A DNA stretch of 64,000 nt from Cercospora beticola (GCF_033473495.1 NC_088939.1:4960001-5024000), one strand, 5' to 3'; counted from the first letter of the stretch, positions 45,386 through 56,581 are shown. The notes: generated by a model not told the origin, from the letters alone. Numbers and translations are program-made.

Positions 45386-46997
45386 TTGGTCCGCGCGTTG
45401 CTTGGCAGCGATTGTGAAGTATGGATTGCTGATGCGATGCGTTTCGAAACGCGATTTGAGCCGTTTACCACGGAGGCGGTCCTTGAGGTGGACGTTGTAG
45501 ATTGCTTGAAACATTGTCGAGATCGGCGGTAATGAGACACATGGCGCGCAGCCGAGATGAACACGAGGAGCTGGCTAGCGGTCGTGCTGCTGACAGAGAC
45601 ATTTATTGAATTGGTACCTTGCAGGGAAGACCTCTTGTTCCGCGCTGTGCTGACCAGTTGTGGTAGTTCCGCCTTGTTGGGAACGAGCACTAGGCTGGCT
45701 TGCCCCTTGGGCAAGGTTCTGTAACAAGTGCTGAAAAAGCTTGACCAGGCATGGAGGGTTTTGATGAAGTCCAGATTGGATTCAGCCGGCAGCCGGACTT
45801 TCACTATTGGCGATGGGCTTCGAGACAGTCTGTTGGTATATTCAATTCTTCAAAGCTTGGAGGTCACTAATCAATGGCGTTTGCCAGAATCAGTTTTCCA
45901 AATCTTGATGAGCATGCCAACCAACAAAATCCTAGCAGATACTCCGCAGCGTGTTGTTTCGCATCTCTCAATGTTTCTTTTGGCATTCGACAATCCCCAG
46001 TTTGCCCAGTATGCCTAGCACTTGTCGTGTCTTGGGGCATCCTCTGCTCTCAGAGCTCATTCGCTTTCTTCTGTAAGTCAAGGTGTACTCAATGTATCTC
46101 ATACGCGCAATCCTGGCTTTCGGCACATGCGGACAATGGGGAGAGCAGAAGTGGCAACTGCTTAGCTCATTAGTTAGATCGGAGGAAGGCATAGAACTTG
46201 GGCAGTGCCATTAAACACATGCGCAAGTAGGTGCAATCTCATGCAATAGTGTTGAAAGATTCGCAACGACGATCACCGCTGGCAGACCGTACTGAGGAGA
46301 CGGCCTTCCAAATCCGTCAAGGCGAGCGATTGTCCTTGTCCACAAGGTCTCGGACCGTGAGCGAGATGCCTCAGAGGACGTCGGCCACATTTGGCTAGGC
46401 CAAGTCTTGCAGTCCCATGCTTGCGACAGAGACGCAGTGGTGCGGGACCACTCTGTATGTGTTGAAGTACAGCCATGGTGCTGATGGTCATTCTCCAACG
46501 ATGGTCCCATTTGAGATTTTGTTGGTGGAAGGAAAGACAAGGAAAGCGAGTGCTCTCGGACCATTTCTGGAGCTGAGTCCGGGGTTGTGTGATTGGCGGC
46601 AATGGGCACATGCACAACGACGGCGGGCGCGCTCTCGTCACGTCTTCCCCGACTTGTCCCTCTGTCTCTGCGACTTTACGACAATGTTCAAACGCAGTTT
46701 GGTCGTGTTTCATGCCGACGCAGAGCATGAAAGATGCTTTGAATCAGTACCACCGCTCGCCACCCTTGCCCGTCGGTTCCGGCATCCGAGCCATTCCAGC
46801 ATGGTAGAGTATCCACACTGAGCACACGTCTCCAAATCCAGGCACGCGTGCTCGTCCTGTCCTCTCTTCGTATTCACTCCTGTTTCATCTCTTTCACCGA
46901 GACGACTGCCTGTAGCTTCTTTCTCCCTTCCACCTCACTGAACTTTAGGAGCGCGAGCAAACAGAGTCCTACCACGCACGGGTTTCGATACAACAGA
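45386..46997. other. Divergent intergenic region
   Basis: About 1.6 kb between the HsbA-like gene and the next plus-strand gene. Open frames of up to ~150 codons near 46211-46821 lie opposite each other on both strands and have no domain. Likely promoter and leader sequence for both genes. Confidence 0.45.
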
Positions 46998-48059
46998 ATG
47001 GATCACCATCGAACACGCCTCAGCGACGGCACCATGACGGGCAGCACCTCCTCATCTGATCAATCTGAGCGCGGATCAAGCTATCGATTGGGAACGGCGA
47101 CTACTAATGGCAGCAGGCCTGTGAGCCGCACGAGCTACACACCTTCGTACATGTCGATACCTCGAAAGCCCACCGAGCAAGACCGCAAGACCAGTGCTCT
47201 TGCAGAAGCTCAAGCGAAACCCCCTTCGACATCCTCGATCGCTGCAGAGCCTGTGCCGTCGTCCGGGCCACCTGGTATACTGCTTGTATTGGTCGCGAGT
47301 GGGCTACATCCGTCGATCCTGCAGCACCTCGAGACATTGCTTATGAGACAACCCTTTACTGGCATTGTGTTTGCTGCGAGGCGAGAGCAAGAGGCGGAAG
47401 TGAAACAATTGAAGATGGATACGTACGCTCTCATCGGCAAACTTCGCCGAGAGATCAGTGTGGAGACACAGCTCAAGGAGAGCTGGAGTACAACAGATGT
47501 CGAGGCGATCCGCAGCGAGGCCACTAGATTCGGAGCTGGAATCCAAGGTGTTCTCTGTTGCCCAGAGTACGCTGACGAAGTCGACGATCTGGACATTTTT
47601 GAAGTTGAAGAGGGCGTGATGGAGAAGTCGTGGCGGCAAAGTGTGACATTCTTACACGCAGCAAGTAAGGTCATAGTTCCGCACTTGTTGACAAGAATTA
47701 CAAACATCAACGGCACTGCGAATGGAAAGCCTCTCAAGGAACCACGAGGGCCCTTCTTCATTGTTGCAAACTCCAGCACGCACACTTCTGCATCTCAGAT
47801 TGCGAAAGCAGCATCAGACGCGCTTGTACATCAGCTGCAGGCAGCCACAAAACCAAAAGGGTTGGCTGTTGGCTATGCCGAAAATCTTCTGATCCCAGAT
47901 CCGGTCCGGAAAGAAGAGACCAAGCCAAGTCTCGAGCCAGTCATCACACAGGCAAGCTACGGCGCACCGGTGCCAGACTATGACTTCTCAGCAGGAGAGA
48001 GCCCAACGAAGCTATACTCTATGTGGGCTATGCAGGAACAGCTCAACTATGCGGATTGA
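46998..48059 (+). CDS. Degenerate SDR-like (Rossmann-type) protein, conserved unknown
   Basis: One exon of 353 residues. The N-terminal ~90 residues are Ser/Thr-rich and disordered. The rest follows an SDR-like order: a strand PGILLVLVASGLHPSILQHLETLL, a middle region VLCCPEYADEVDDLDIFEVEEG, then WRQSVTFLHAASKVIVPHLL, a strand GPFFIVANSS, and a final helix SASQIAKAASDALVHQLQAAT. The glycine-rich cofactor loop is absent, and the Y-x3-K catalytic pair is replaced (HTSASQIAKA). It therefore looks like an SDR descendant that no longer binds NAD(P). This relation is inferred from layout, not from a strong motif. The first ATG after an open upstream frame is at 46998. Confidence 0.7.
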   Translation: MDHHRTRLSDGTMTGSTSSSDQSERGSSYRLGTATTNGSRPVSRTSYTPSYMSIPRKPTEQDRKTSALAEAQAKPPSTSSIAAEPVPSSGPPGILLVLVASGLHPSILQHLETLLMRQPFTGIVFAARREQEAEVKQLKMDTYALIGKLRREISVETQLKESWSTTDVEAIRSEATRFGAGIQGVLCCPEYADEVDDLDIFEVEEGVMEKSWRQSVTFLHAASKVIVPHLLTRITNINGTANGKPLKEPRGPFFIVANSSTHTSASQIAKAASDALVHQLQAATKPKGLAVGYAENLLIPDPVRKEETKPSLEPVITQASYGAPVPDYDFSAGESPTKLYSMWAMQEQLNYAD

Positions 48060-48311
48060 TCTGACACGAAGGATCCGCCATTGGCTGTCGAACCTTAAAG
48101 GCTTTCTTCGAACTATCAAACGAGACTTGTGTCCGCGGCTCAAATACGAGGGCAGGAAGCTTCAGAAGAATTCGGATAGAACTGGCAACGACTATGTACC
48201 TCGACTCGTGTTGCGGACATTGGAGTTTCAACCGCCCTTCCGAGTGGACTTCGAAGAAACTCGATGGCAACCAGTTGTTGACCGCCCAGTATATCCACAC
48301 TTGCCGACTCT

Positions 48312-48791
48312 TCAGCTTCTCTGCTCCCGTTCTGTGCTCTCGATCCATTTATCCAGCTTCATGCGTATCGCTGCGAAACATTTGAACTTGACCTCCAGCG
48401 CAACTCCAACGATTGAACCTGTCGTCACCCAGAACCCAACGCAAGCCGCGTTGCCGATGTCTGCACAGACCGTACCATAAATCAGTGCCAGCATGCCACT
48501 GACTAGAGCCCCGCAGTAGTAGTGGAATCCCTCGAGATTGGGTGGTCTGTTGGGCAAGGTGCCGAGGGCAAAGCCAGCCAACATAACCTGCCATGTCCAA
48601 ATAACGCAACAAAGGCCTAGGATGGGACTATCTCCCACAGTTGCCGGAGTGGTGATGTATCCAGTTACACCACCCATAATCCAAAGGGCGACGAAAGTAG
48701 TCGCAAGAAACATGAGAATTGCTGCACGCTCGGATGGAGACTGCTTCTTTTTGTCGGATGATGCAAGTTGTGCCTTCTGAATTTCCGCCAT
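48312..48791 (-). CDS. Small four-TM membrane protein, unknown
   Basis: One exon of 159 residues. After a polar N-terminus (KKKQSPSER) come four hydrophobic stretches: AAILMFLATTFVALWIMGGV, LGLCCVIWTWQVMLAGFAL, YYCGALVSGMLALIYGTV and VGFWVTTGSIVGVALEV. The C-terminus is basic and short. Both the size and the Trp/Cys/Gly-rich segments suggest a fungal plasma or vacuolar membrane protein, but I recognise no family. It is convergent with the SDR-like gene (252 nt between stops) and its 5' end faces the ACR3 3' end. Confidence 0.68.
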   Translation of the reverse strand: MAEIQKAQLASSDKKKQSPSERAAILMFLATTFVALWIMGGVTGYITTPATVGDSPILGLCCVIWTWQVMLAGFALGTLPNRPPNLEGFHYYCGALVSGMLALIYGTVCADIGNAACVGFWVTTGSIVGVALEVKFKCFAAIRMKLDKWIESTEREQRS

Positions 48792-49124
48792 CTTGGGGTT
48801 TCAGCACAACGAAGTAATGAAATTTTGTGGATGCAGAAATTCAAAGAGAACGGAGTGGAACATTGCAAATCCTCCCTCCGAGGAGAGGATGTTGGCATGT
48901 CATGGCGTTGACGACGGCCAAGCCGGCTTCGCAAATATTCGTGGAATGGACGTCTCTGCAAACAATTTCAGCCGTCCAGCAGGATCAAGATACTTCGAAG
49001 CGTCGCGTCTGACGTCGATGCATTGGCACGAAATTGTACCTAGCAAGTGGCACTTCTGTATGGTCCTGGAATTGGAAGTCCTTGGCAATAGGAATACTAC
49101 TGACATATAGATATCCTTCCAAGA
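48792..49124. other. Intergenic region before ACR3 3' end
   Basis: A 333-nt stretch upstream of the small membrane-protein gene and downstream of ACR3, both on the minus strand. It must hold the promoter of the former. No other feature seen. Confidence 0.45.
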
Positions 49125-50384
49125 CTACTTGTACCAGTTCCAACGCTTTTGACACCACTTGATCACATACACAAGCCCGACAAGCACGGGCACCTCGATC
49201 AATGGTCCCACAGTAGCCGCCAAAGCCTCTTGACTGCCAGCACCATACACTGCCACCACGACCGCGATTGCGAGCTCAAAATTGTTGCTAGCAGCTGTGA
49301 AGCTTTGCGTGCAACTGACTTTGTATCCAAAGCCTGCTCTCCACATAGCCCATGCTGTCAGCGGAAAGATGGTCAAGAAGTAGACCACCAGCGGAGCGCA
49401 GACCCTCAGCACCGATGTAATCTGCTCCACCACTTGCAAGCCCTGCGATCCAAAGAGCACAATGATCGTATACAACAACCCGATCAACGACCACGGCGCA
49501 ATGAACCGGATGAAGTAAAGCTGATACCTCCTCTCGCCCATCAGCCTCAACAAAACCAACCTCGTCAACACCGCAGCTCCCAACGGGATCCCAAGAAAAA
49601 CCGCCACACTCGTTGCCGACTTGGAATATAGGTCCGACCCACCATTCGCAACCGGGGCCGGACTCTTCGAAACAACCTGCACATAAAACACCGCCATGGG
49701 CGCAAACAACACAATCTGCAAAATCGAATTAAAAGCCACCAACACCGCACAATAATCCCCATCCCCACCAGCCAGATCCGTCCAAATGAGAACCATAGCA
49801 ATACACCTCGCGACCCCGACAAAAATCAATCCATCTCGCAATTCCCTCCTATCAGGTAAAAAAGCCCACGCTAAACCCGTCATGAATAGCGGTGCGAGGA
49901 TCCAATTCAAAACGAAGGATATCCCAATCTGGTACCAGAGTTCGCGAGTTTTAAGGAGGTGGTGGAGGGTTTCGTAGCGGACTTTGCAGAGGATGGGGTA
50001 CATCATGACGAGGAGGCCGATTGCGATGGGGATTGAAACTCCGACAAATTCGCCGCGTTGGAGGGTGGGACCGGTTGAGGGGACGAGGTTGGAGAGGATT
50101 ATGCCTAGGGCCATGGAGAGGAGGATCCAGAGGACGAGATATTGGTCGAGGAAGGAGAGGGATTTGAAGGGTGGGGCGGTTGGAGTGGCTGCTGAGTCTT
50201 CGCGTTCGTCGGTTTGATCGAGTGAGCTGGATGCATTCCTCGTGTCTGACTTCTCGATGTCGTCGATGTTGTTCATAGTCTTGGTATTGGCATGGTTATG
50301 TTCTTGTCCTTGTTCTGATGCACTTGTGTGTTGAGTGTTGTGCTTTTCTTCCTTTTGCATGACTCCTCTTTCGAGAGTATCCAT
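49125..50384 (-). CDS. ACR3: Arsenite efflux transporter ACR3
   Basis: One exon of 419 residues. ACR3 exports arsenite (and antimonite in some fungi) across the plasma membrane by proton antiport. A hydrophilic N-terminus of ~75 residues (His/Asn/Asp/Glu-rich) precedes ten predicted membrane segments beginning SFLDQYLVLWILLSMALGIIL. Family hallmarks are visible: WYQIGISFVLNWILAPLFMTGLAW, the functional Cys of TM4 in VGVARCIAMVLIWTDLAGGD, and the conserved Glu of TM9 in FTAASNNFELAIAVVVAVYG, followed by PLIEVPVLVGLVYVIKW. The ATG at 50384 is the first in frame. No arsenate reductase (Acr2/ArsC), ArsH or Acr1-type regulator lies next to it here, so it does not form a full ars cluster in this window. 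Confidence 0.95.
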   Translation of the reverse strand: MDTLERGVMQKEEKHNTQHTSASEQGQEHNHANTKTMNNIDDIEKSDTRNASSSLDQTDEREDSAATPTAPPFKSLSFLDQYLVLWILLSMALGIILSNLVPSTGPTLQRGEFVGVSIPIAIGLLVMMYPILCKVRYETLHHLLKTRELWYQIGISFVLNWILAPLFMTGLAWAFLPDRRELRDGLIFVGVARCIAMVLIWTDLAGGDGDYCAVLVAFNSILQIVLFAPMAVFYVQVVSKSPAPVANGGSDLYSKSATSVAVFLGIPLGAAVLTRLVLLRLMGERRYQLYFIRFIAPWSLIGLLYTIIVLFGSQGLQVVEQITSVLRVCAPLVVYFLTIFPLTAWAMWRAGFGYKVSCTQSFTAASNNFELAIAVVVAVYGAGSQEALAATVGPLIEVPVLVGLVYVIKWCQKRWNWYK

Positions 50385-50857
50385 GATCGCTGGATGTGTC
50401 AAAGTGAACTGCAACGGTAGTGGTGTTGATAACTGTGTACAGGGTGAAGCGGGAAATGTTGTCGACGCCTCACTTGTTCAAGTAATCGCTCTCAGCCAAT
50501 CAGAGAAAGGTAGTGACATGCTCTGGATTTTTCCTCTCCAAGCAATTGCCAAGCCCAGCGAATGCACACGCCACTTTGGTCCTTGCAGGCCGATCATGTC
50601 GTGGACGTAGATCTGGATCCGGACCTGCGTATGGTATACTGTTGCTCGTGGAATTTGGGGAACGCTGTTTGTTCCTGTCAGACCACTTCGTGCTGAAGAA
50701 GCAACTATGCGGAGGAATTCATTTTCTGTTCCTAGCATGGTGCGAATTCGATCAATGATGATACTTGCGCGAAAGCTGTACATTTAAACGCTACTCTGCA
50801 GGCCAGGAGAAATGTTGTGCTAAGCCAGAAGACCGCAGCACTGCCCATTACACCTCA
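50385..50857. other. Intergenic region upstream of ACR3
   Basis: A 473-nt gap between the ACR3 start and the stop of the OsmC gene, both on the minus strand. It should contain the ACR3 promoter. I could not recognise a metalloid-response site. Confidence 0.45.
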
Positions 50858-51436
50858 TCACTTCTTCGCATTCTCCCACCGACTCTGCCATTCCACACCA
50901 CTTCTCTTGAACAATTGCGTAACTGGACACCTCCTTTCGGTCTCACTCGCAAATTGCTTAAACTTGCTCTCCTCCACTCCCTCTGCCTCCACTTGCACTT
51001 CCAGAGTAATGCTATTCCAATTCGCATTCCCTTCTTTTCCTTGCACAAGCACACTCGGGTCCAACTGCCCTTTCACTTGTACAGCCCATTTTCCAAGTGT
51101 AATGCCCAAGTCCTTCGCTACGATAGAGCCGGTGACCTGTGTACATGAGGATAGAGAGGTCAAGTTGAAGTGCAAGGGAGATGGCGCGGCGTCTTTGCCG
51201 CCAAAGGCAGGATATGCGTCGGTAGTGATGGAGTGAGGGGATGAGGCGATGCTGATTTTTTGAGCTACGCCTGAACCGGAGCCGGTGATTTCGAAGGGGA
51301 TTGTGCTTCCTTGAGATTCAAGAGGTGAGGTGGTTGACAATTGTCTAGGGCTGCGAACAATGCACGGGCGCGAGATTACTGCTGAGCTTGCGAGGAGTGC
51401 TTTCGGGCGCGCGGCCGCGCTGCGCAGGACAGCCAT
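50858..51436 (-). CDS. OsmC/Ohr-family peroxide-reducing protein, mitochondrial
   Basis: One exon of 192 residues. OsmC/Ohr proteins reduce organic hydroperoxides using two cysteines. Here they are Cys98 in NLTSLSSCTQVTG and Cys170 in ERRCPVTQLFKRSG, the expected contexts and spacing. Between them lies the typical strand-helix region VAKDLGITLGKWAVQVKGQLD. The first ~37 residues (MAVLRSAAARPKALLASSA..., rich in Arg/Ala/Ser, ending RQLSTTSP) look like a mitochondrial presequence. A conserved YPAFGGKDAAPSP segment precedes the first Cys, as in fungal homologues. The in-frame frame extends upstream without another ATG. It lies immediately downstream (same strand order) of the CYP505 promoter side and upstream of ACR3, a possible stress-defence neighbourhood. 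Confidence 0.88.
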   Translation of the reverse strand: MAVLRSAAARPKALLASSAVISRPCIVRSPRQLSTTSPLESQGSTIPFEITGSGSGVAQKISIASSPHSITTDAYPAFGGKDAAPSPLHFNLTSLSSCTQVTGSIVAKDLGITLGKWAVQVKGQLDPSVLVQGKEGNANWNSITLEVQVEAEGVEESKFKQFASETERRCPVTQLFKRSGVEWQSRWENAKK

Positions 51437-52568
51437 TTGATCGTTTCTCGTGCGGAGGCCGGTTTTGAGCGAGAGGGAATCAGACGGGAACTTCACGGAA
51501 ATTCCTTCATATTGCTTCCTTTATCGTCACTCATCTCGTCGAATGAATGTTGCGAATATGTGCCTACGATGATGCCATTTGAGGGGCAAGTGTTAGAGTT
51601 CGACGACGCATGCGAGCCTTTTACCAGCAGCTGTTTATAAGGAATGTCAGGATGCTAAACAGGCCGTCTCTATGATAGCTTCGGCGCAACGGAGCGTGGT
51701 TGAGCAGATCAGGCACGCCAGGTTATGCATTCTCATGGCTTGCCTATTCGCAGTCCCGCGCTCCGGTTGTCAAGGCCACCCTGCCGCATTGAGGAATAGC
51801 TGTCGTGTTGGCGCGTTGGGAGGACTTCGATGCAAGCTCTTGCATGAACAGAAACGGAAAATGCCTAGAGGTCAGCAAGGCAGCAACGGGCATGCACAGC
51901 CCTTTCTGGGCACGTAGATAGGCGAGGTGGATGGTTCAGATTCTAGGGTGCCGTTAACGACCGACCAACGCAGGCTGCGAGGCGACGGCCACGGTATCGT
52001 AAGCCAAGAAGAACCTCACTGCTCCACGATGAGGCTGAGATGATGATGAGTGTACGCGTGCCAGCGATGCGTTTCATGATGAAAGACCGCAAGAGTGTGT
52101 CGTTGATAGGAGATTGATCGGTGAAGCAGCCGCCGACTCCCGATGCCATTCGCGCTGAAAGCGAACGTGCCGAGGCCCGCTCCTGCGATCTCCAGCCAAC
52201 ACGAATCTCCCATTAACTACTTGGCGAAGCGTTAGTCATGCAGCACTTCGGCCGAGAGCATTGCCCTTTCACGTCGTCGTGCAGTCTGATTGCCCACGGC
52301 GCATGCTTACAAGAATGGCTGAAAATGCGCAGCGCCGCAGCACCCAGTCGTACCGGCACATACGAGCTCGTTCTCGCACCCCGATCCGCTGGCCATCATA
52401 GATCGCGGCGGAGGCATTACCGTGGAAGCTGCGTCGGCTGTGTATCATGGCACACGCTGATTAACGGCCTGCAGTCCTTCTTCAGCATGGCGCATGCTTG
52501 CAAGACGTGGATCTTTGCCAGTGGCATGGACATATATGGTCCCCATCTCCGCCACAGGCTCCTGAGAG
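51437..52568. other. Divergent intergenic region
   Basis: About 1.1 kb between the divergent OsmC and CYP505 genes. Small frames are open on both strands without support. Expected to contain both promoters. Confidence 0.45.
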
Positions 52569-52574
52569 TATAAA
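52569..52574 (+). promoter_or_regulatory. TATA box of the CYP505 gene
   Basis: TATAAA in the context GAGAGTATAAACGC about 85 nt before the ATG at 52658. The short distance to the start implies a short leader; inducible P450 genes often have such a box. Confidence 0.55.
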
Positions 52575-52657
52575 CGCAGACCTTTTCTTTGACCCACTCC
52601 TCTTCTACAGCCCATATTGACTTACAACGACAACACTCAGCATAGGATCAGGCCAAA

Positions 52658-55600
52658 ATGTCGTGTCCAGCTGCGACCCAGCAGCAGTCCGAGAATGGCT
52701 GCCCAGTCACAAAAACTCACAGAGATAGCAGCTCAAGATGGAAGCCTTCCAATTCACAATTGCAAGAGATACCACAGCCACCTCCACACTTGTTTGGTCT
52801 ACTCGGAAACATCCCGGACGTCGACTTCACATATATCTTCAAAGATATCAACCGATTTCAACAAATATACGGCCCGATCATCAAGCTGAAATTCTTCCAA
52901 GAAGTTGTGTTCGTTGGGAGTCAAGAACTCGTCAACGAGGTCTGCGATCTCAAACGCTTTAATAAGCTTATTGGCCGTGTTCTCCAAGAGGCTCGTGCGC
53001 TCGCTGGAGATGGACTGTTCACTGCACAAAACGAGGAGCCCAACTGGGGCAAGGCACATCGCATGTTGATTCCCACATTTGGTACGTAGCATAAACGGCC
53101 TGGGGTAGTTCCGCAGACACTGATGTTATGGCAAGGACCTTTCGGCATCCAGAAAATGTGGGGTGGCATGCAAGACATTGCCTCACAGATGATCCTCAAG
53201 TGGGATCGACTCGGGCCCGACCACGAGATCGATTGTTCGGACGATCTGACGCGACTTGCGTTCGACACGATAGGCCTCTGTGCCTTCTCATACCGCTTCA
53301 ACCAGTTTTACTCAGAAGAAGTACACCCGTTTGCGACTCAAATGTCAGATGTCCTTGCAGAGAGTGGCAGGAAGGCTGGGCGACCACAACTCATTCAAGC
53401 ACTGTATCGGAGAGCTGAACGGAAAAGAGTGGCGGACGTGCAAGCTATGCACGCGCTCTGTGACGAAATTGTGGCTGATCGCAAGAAGCACCCACAACCA
53501 GACAACAAAGATTTGTTGAATGTGATGCTCAACTCCAGAGATCGGGAAACTGGAGAGGGACTTTCTGATGAGAACATTCGTTATCAGCTTACCACATTTT
53601 TGGTAGCGGGTAAGTCGATTCCGCCCCATTGAATGGTGCAAGCTGACAATTTCGCAGGGCATGAGACAACTTCCGCAACGTCGGTACCTACTATCAATAT
53701 GTTTTAAGGGCTCGCTGACTGTCCCACAGGCTCGCCTTCACGTATTATAACCTACTAAAGCATCCCGAAGTCCTTCTCAAGGCTCAGACGATTGTAGATG
53801 AGGTTGTGGGCGACGAAGTTCTGACCTTGGAGCATGTCCCTAAACTCGAATATGTCCGACGGCCCCACGACTGCTTTGTGGTGGACACTAGCTGACTATC
53901 ATCTAGATCGACGCCTGCATCAAAGAGACATTGCGTCTGTCATCGCCGATCGGCGGATTCACAGTTAGCTCCAAGACCGATCAGATCATTGGGGGTAAAT
54001 ACCTCATACCCGCCAACACTCCTGTCACGGTGAACAACAGCGCCCTCCATCGTGATCCAGCTGTCTGGGGCGACGATGCCGAAGAGTACAGACCAGAACG
54101 CTGGCTTAACGGAGCCTACGCGAAGCTGCCACCGAATTGCTGGAAACCATTCGGGAATGGAATGCGGGCATGCATTGGCCGTGCCTTTGCTGAACAGGAA
54201 ATGATCATGAACGTCGCAATGGTTCTTCAGCGCTTCCAGCTTGAGATGGCAGATCCGTCCTACGAACTCCAAGTAAAATCGACCCTGACGATCAAGCCTG
54301 CCAATTTCCGGATGAAGGTCAAGCGCAGGCAAGGCAAGTCCGTCTATGTTGGCATCCCAGGTGGCGTTCAGAAGTCAGATAAGAAGAGCGCGCACCCGAA
54401 AGTTGACGAACCATTGCAAGCGAAGAGCGGCAAGCCTCTTTCCATATATTTTGGTGGCAACTCAGGTATGTATCTTGAGTGCAAGCCCCGCAGACTCAGT
54501 CAACTAATGCTCGTTCAGGCACTTGTGAGGCCTTAGCGCAGGGCCTGGAGACAGCCGCTAAAGACCGAGGATTCAAGACTTCCATATCCAGCCTTGACTC
54601 TGCCACGGAAGACATCCCCACCGATCGACCCGCTGTCTTCATCACATCATCATATGAAGGACTTCCGCCGGACAACGCCAAGAAGTTTGTCACCTGGCTC
54701 GAAGGACTGAAACAAGACTCGCGCCCATTGGCAAACGTGAAGTATGCTGTTTTCGGTGTCGGAAATTCTGATTGGGCGACCACATTCCATCGCATCCCCA
54801 AGCTCGTGGATGATTTCATTGCGAAGGCTGGTGGCACACGAATTGCGGAGCTGGGAACTTGCAATGTAAAGACAGATCTTATCGGTCCCTGGGACGAATG
54901 GTTGCACAAACTCATGAGAACGCTCACAGCTGGCGACGGGGATGCCGGCGAGCCACATGAGCCTACAATCAAAGCTACGCTTCAGCGCAGACCCTCAACT
55001 TCGGATGGCGAAGCTCCCAAGTATGGCACGATCATAGCCAACAAAGAGCTTGCAGGCACAGAGATGGGACCAGCCAAACGTCATATCGAAGTGCAGCTGC
55101 CAGAGGACACTCCATATATCGCTGGCGACTATCTCGTCGTGCAGCCTCGCAACCCTCTGGCCTCAGTACAGCGGGTTACAAGGCTCTTCGATCTCCATGA
55201 GCACGATCTAGTATCCTTCAGTGGAACGTCCAAGAAGTTCCTACCTCAGGAGCCTACTTCTGTCCGCGAATTTCTTTCATCTGCAGTCGAGCTCGCGACT
55301 CCCATCACTAAGCGCCAACTGGAGATTGTATCCCGACATGCTCCTGGGAATAAGAAAGACGCCTTGGCTCGTATGGCAGACAACTACGACAAAATCCTGG
55401 AGAAGCGGTACAGTGTCATTGATGTTCTCGAGGAGACGGGTACCACCATTCCCTTCGAACAATACGTCGACATGCTTCAGGTCTTGGCGCCTCGCCAATA
55501 CAGCATCTCATCCTCGCCACTCGTGAGTCCCGACGCAGTCTCACTCACAATCGATGTTCACGAGTCACCCGCGCTGTCTGGACAAGGCGAATTCCGGGGT

Positions 55601-56158
55601 GTCGCATCCACATACCTGGCTTCGAGAAGATTAGGGGACAGGATCACATGCTTCGTTCGGCCCACACAAATCGGTTTCCGCTTGCCACAACCGAAAACTC
55701 CTCTTATCATGTTCGCAGCTGGAACAGATATTGCGCCAATGCGGGCCTTCTTGCAAGAGCGTTCCGCCATTGCCCAGGCACAGGGCGCAGATGTACTTGG
55801 CCCTGCAGTCCTGTGCTTCGGCTGTCGCCACAAAGACAAAGATTACATCTACCGCGATGAACTCGAGAATTGGGAAAAGCAAGGCATCGTCAAGGTCCTA
55901 ACAGCTTTCAGTAAGATGGACGATGGAGAGCACCGACGCTATGTGCCAGATTTGATTGCTGAGCACAAAGAAGAGCTCTCCCAGATGTTTAGAGACGGCG
56001 GCAAAGTCTTCCTTTGCGGTAGTGCTGCGAGACTGGGGAAGAGTGTTTCCGAGGCTTGCATGAAACTTTATGCTGAGGCTCGTGGAGTGACCATGGAAGA
56101 CGCAGAGAAGTGGTTGCAGAGCGTGAAGACTGATCGATATGTGAGCGATGTGTACTAA
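52658..56158 (+). CDS. Self-sufficient cytochrome P450-reductase fusion, CYP505 (P450foxy type)
   Basis: Six exons (52658-53081, 53136-53609, 53658-53679, 53730-53853, 53907-54465, 54519-56158) encode 1080 residues, the usual length. The enzyme hydroxylates fatty acids near the omega end with electrons from NADPH through its own FAD/FMN domain. P450 half: GHETTS of the I helix around residue 300 (the 22-nt third exon codes GHETTSAT), KETLR as ExxR at 354-358, and heme loop FGNGMRACIGR with Cys437. FMN domain from about 525: SIYFGGNSGTCEALAQ, FITSSYEGLPPDNA, VFGVGNSDWATTF. FAD/NADPH part: RQYSISSSPL, GVASTYLA, CFGCRHKDKDYIYRDEL, ending YVSDVY. The usual GTGIAP appears as GTDIAP. The third intron uses a weaker donor (GTCGGT). 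Confidence 0.95.
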
Positions 56159-56290
56159 GATATTGCAGTCGACCGCGGCGCGACCAGATTGTAGTGTTAA
56201 GAGAAAATGCGCCAAAGACAAGAATTGTGTCACGACTCTACCTCCGCTCCGTTTCTGCTCGTCGGTTCGAGGCGCTAGTTTGGATCCCTT

Positions 56291-56581
56291 CTACTCGCAA
56301 CCAGTCCCATACTGGTAAATATCGACCGTGCGACGCTGACCATCTGTCAATGTATACTTGTGTGGACCAGTCGGAACCTGGTCGCATATAATCCACGCTC
56401 GAACTTGGTTTGTCAGGCAGTCTGAGGGGTTCCCGCCGATGGCATTGCAATCTCCTTGCATGATGGCAACGTTGTCGTTGTAACCACACACTACGTTGTC
56501 CTGGTAGACTTGACCACACCAGCCGTAGACCGCTGGGCTTAGTCCTAGTAAAGAAATTTTGAAAGCGAGGAGAGGTTGCAT
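56291..56581 (-). CDS. Small secreted Cys-rich protein, effector-like
   Basis: One exon of 96 residues from ATG 56581; an upstream in-frame ATG at 56611 would add ten polar residues before the signal. The first 20 residues (MQPLLAFKISLLGLSPAVYG) form a signal peptide. Six Cys at 22, 32, 45, 55, 66 and 95 would give three disulfides. The rest is Asn/Asp/Gly-rich (QDNVVCGYNDNVAIMQGDCN) with a C-terminal YTLTDGQRRTVDIYQYGTGCE-like beta pattern. No family recognised; size, signal and even Cys number fit the class of candidate effectors or secreted antimicrobial proteins. Its stop is about 130 nt from the stop of the convergent CYP505 gene. Confidence 0.72.
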   Translation of the reverse strand: MQPLLAFKISLLGLSPAVYGWCGQVYQDNVVCGYNDNVAIMQGDCNAIGGNPSDCLTNQVRAWIICDQVPTGPHKYTLTDGQRRTVDIYQYGTGCE

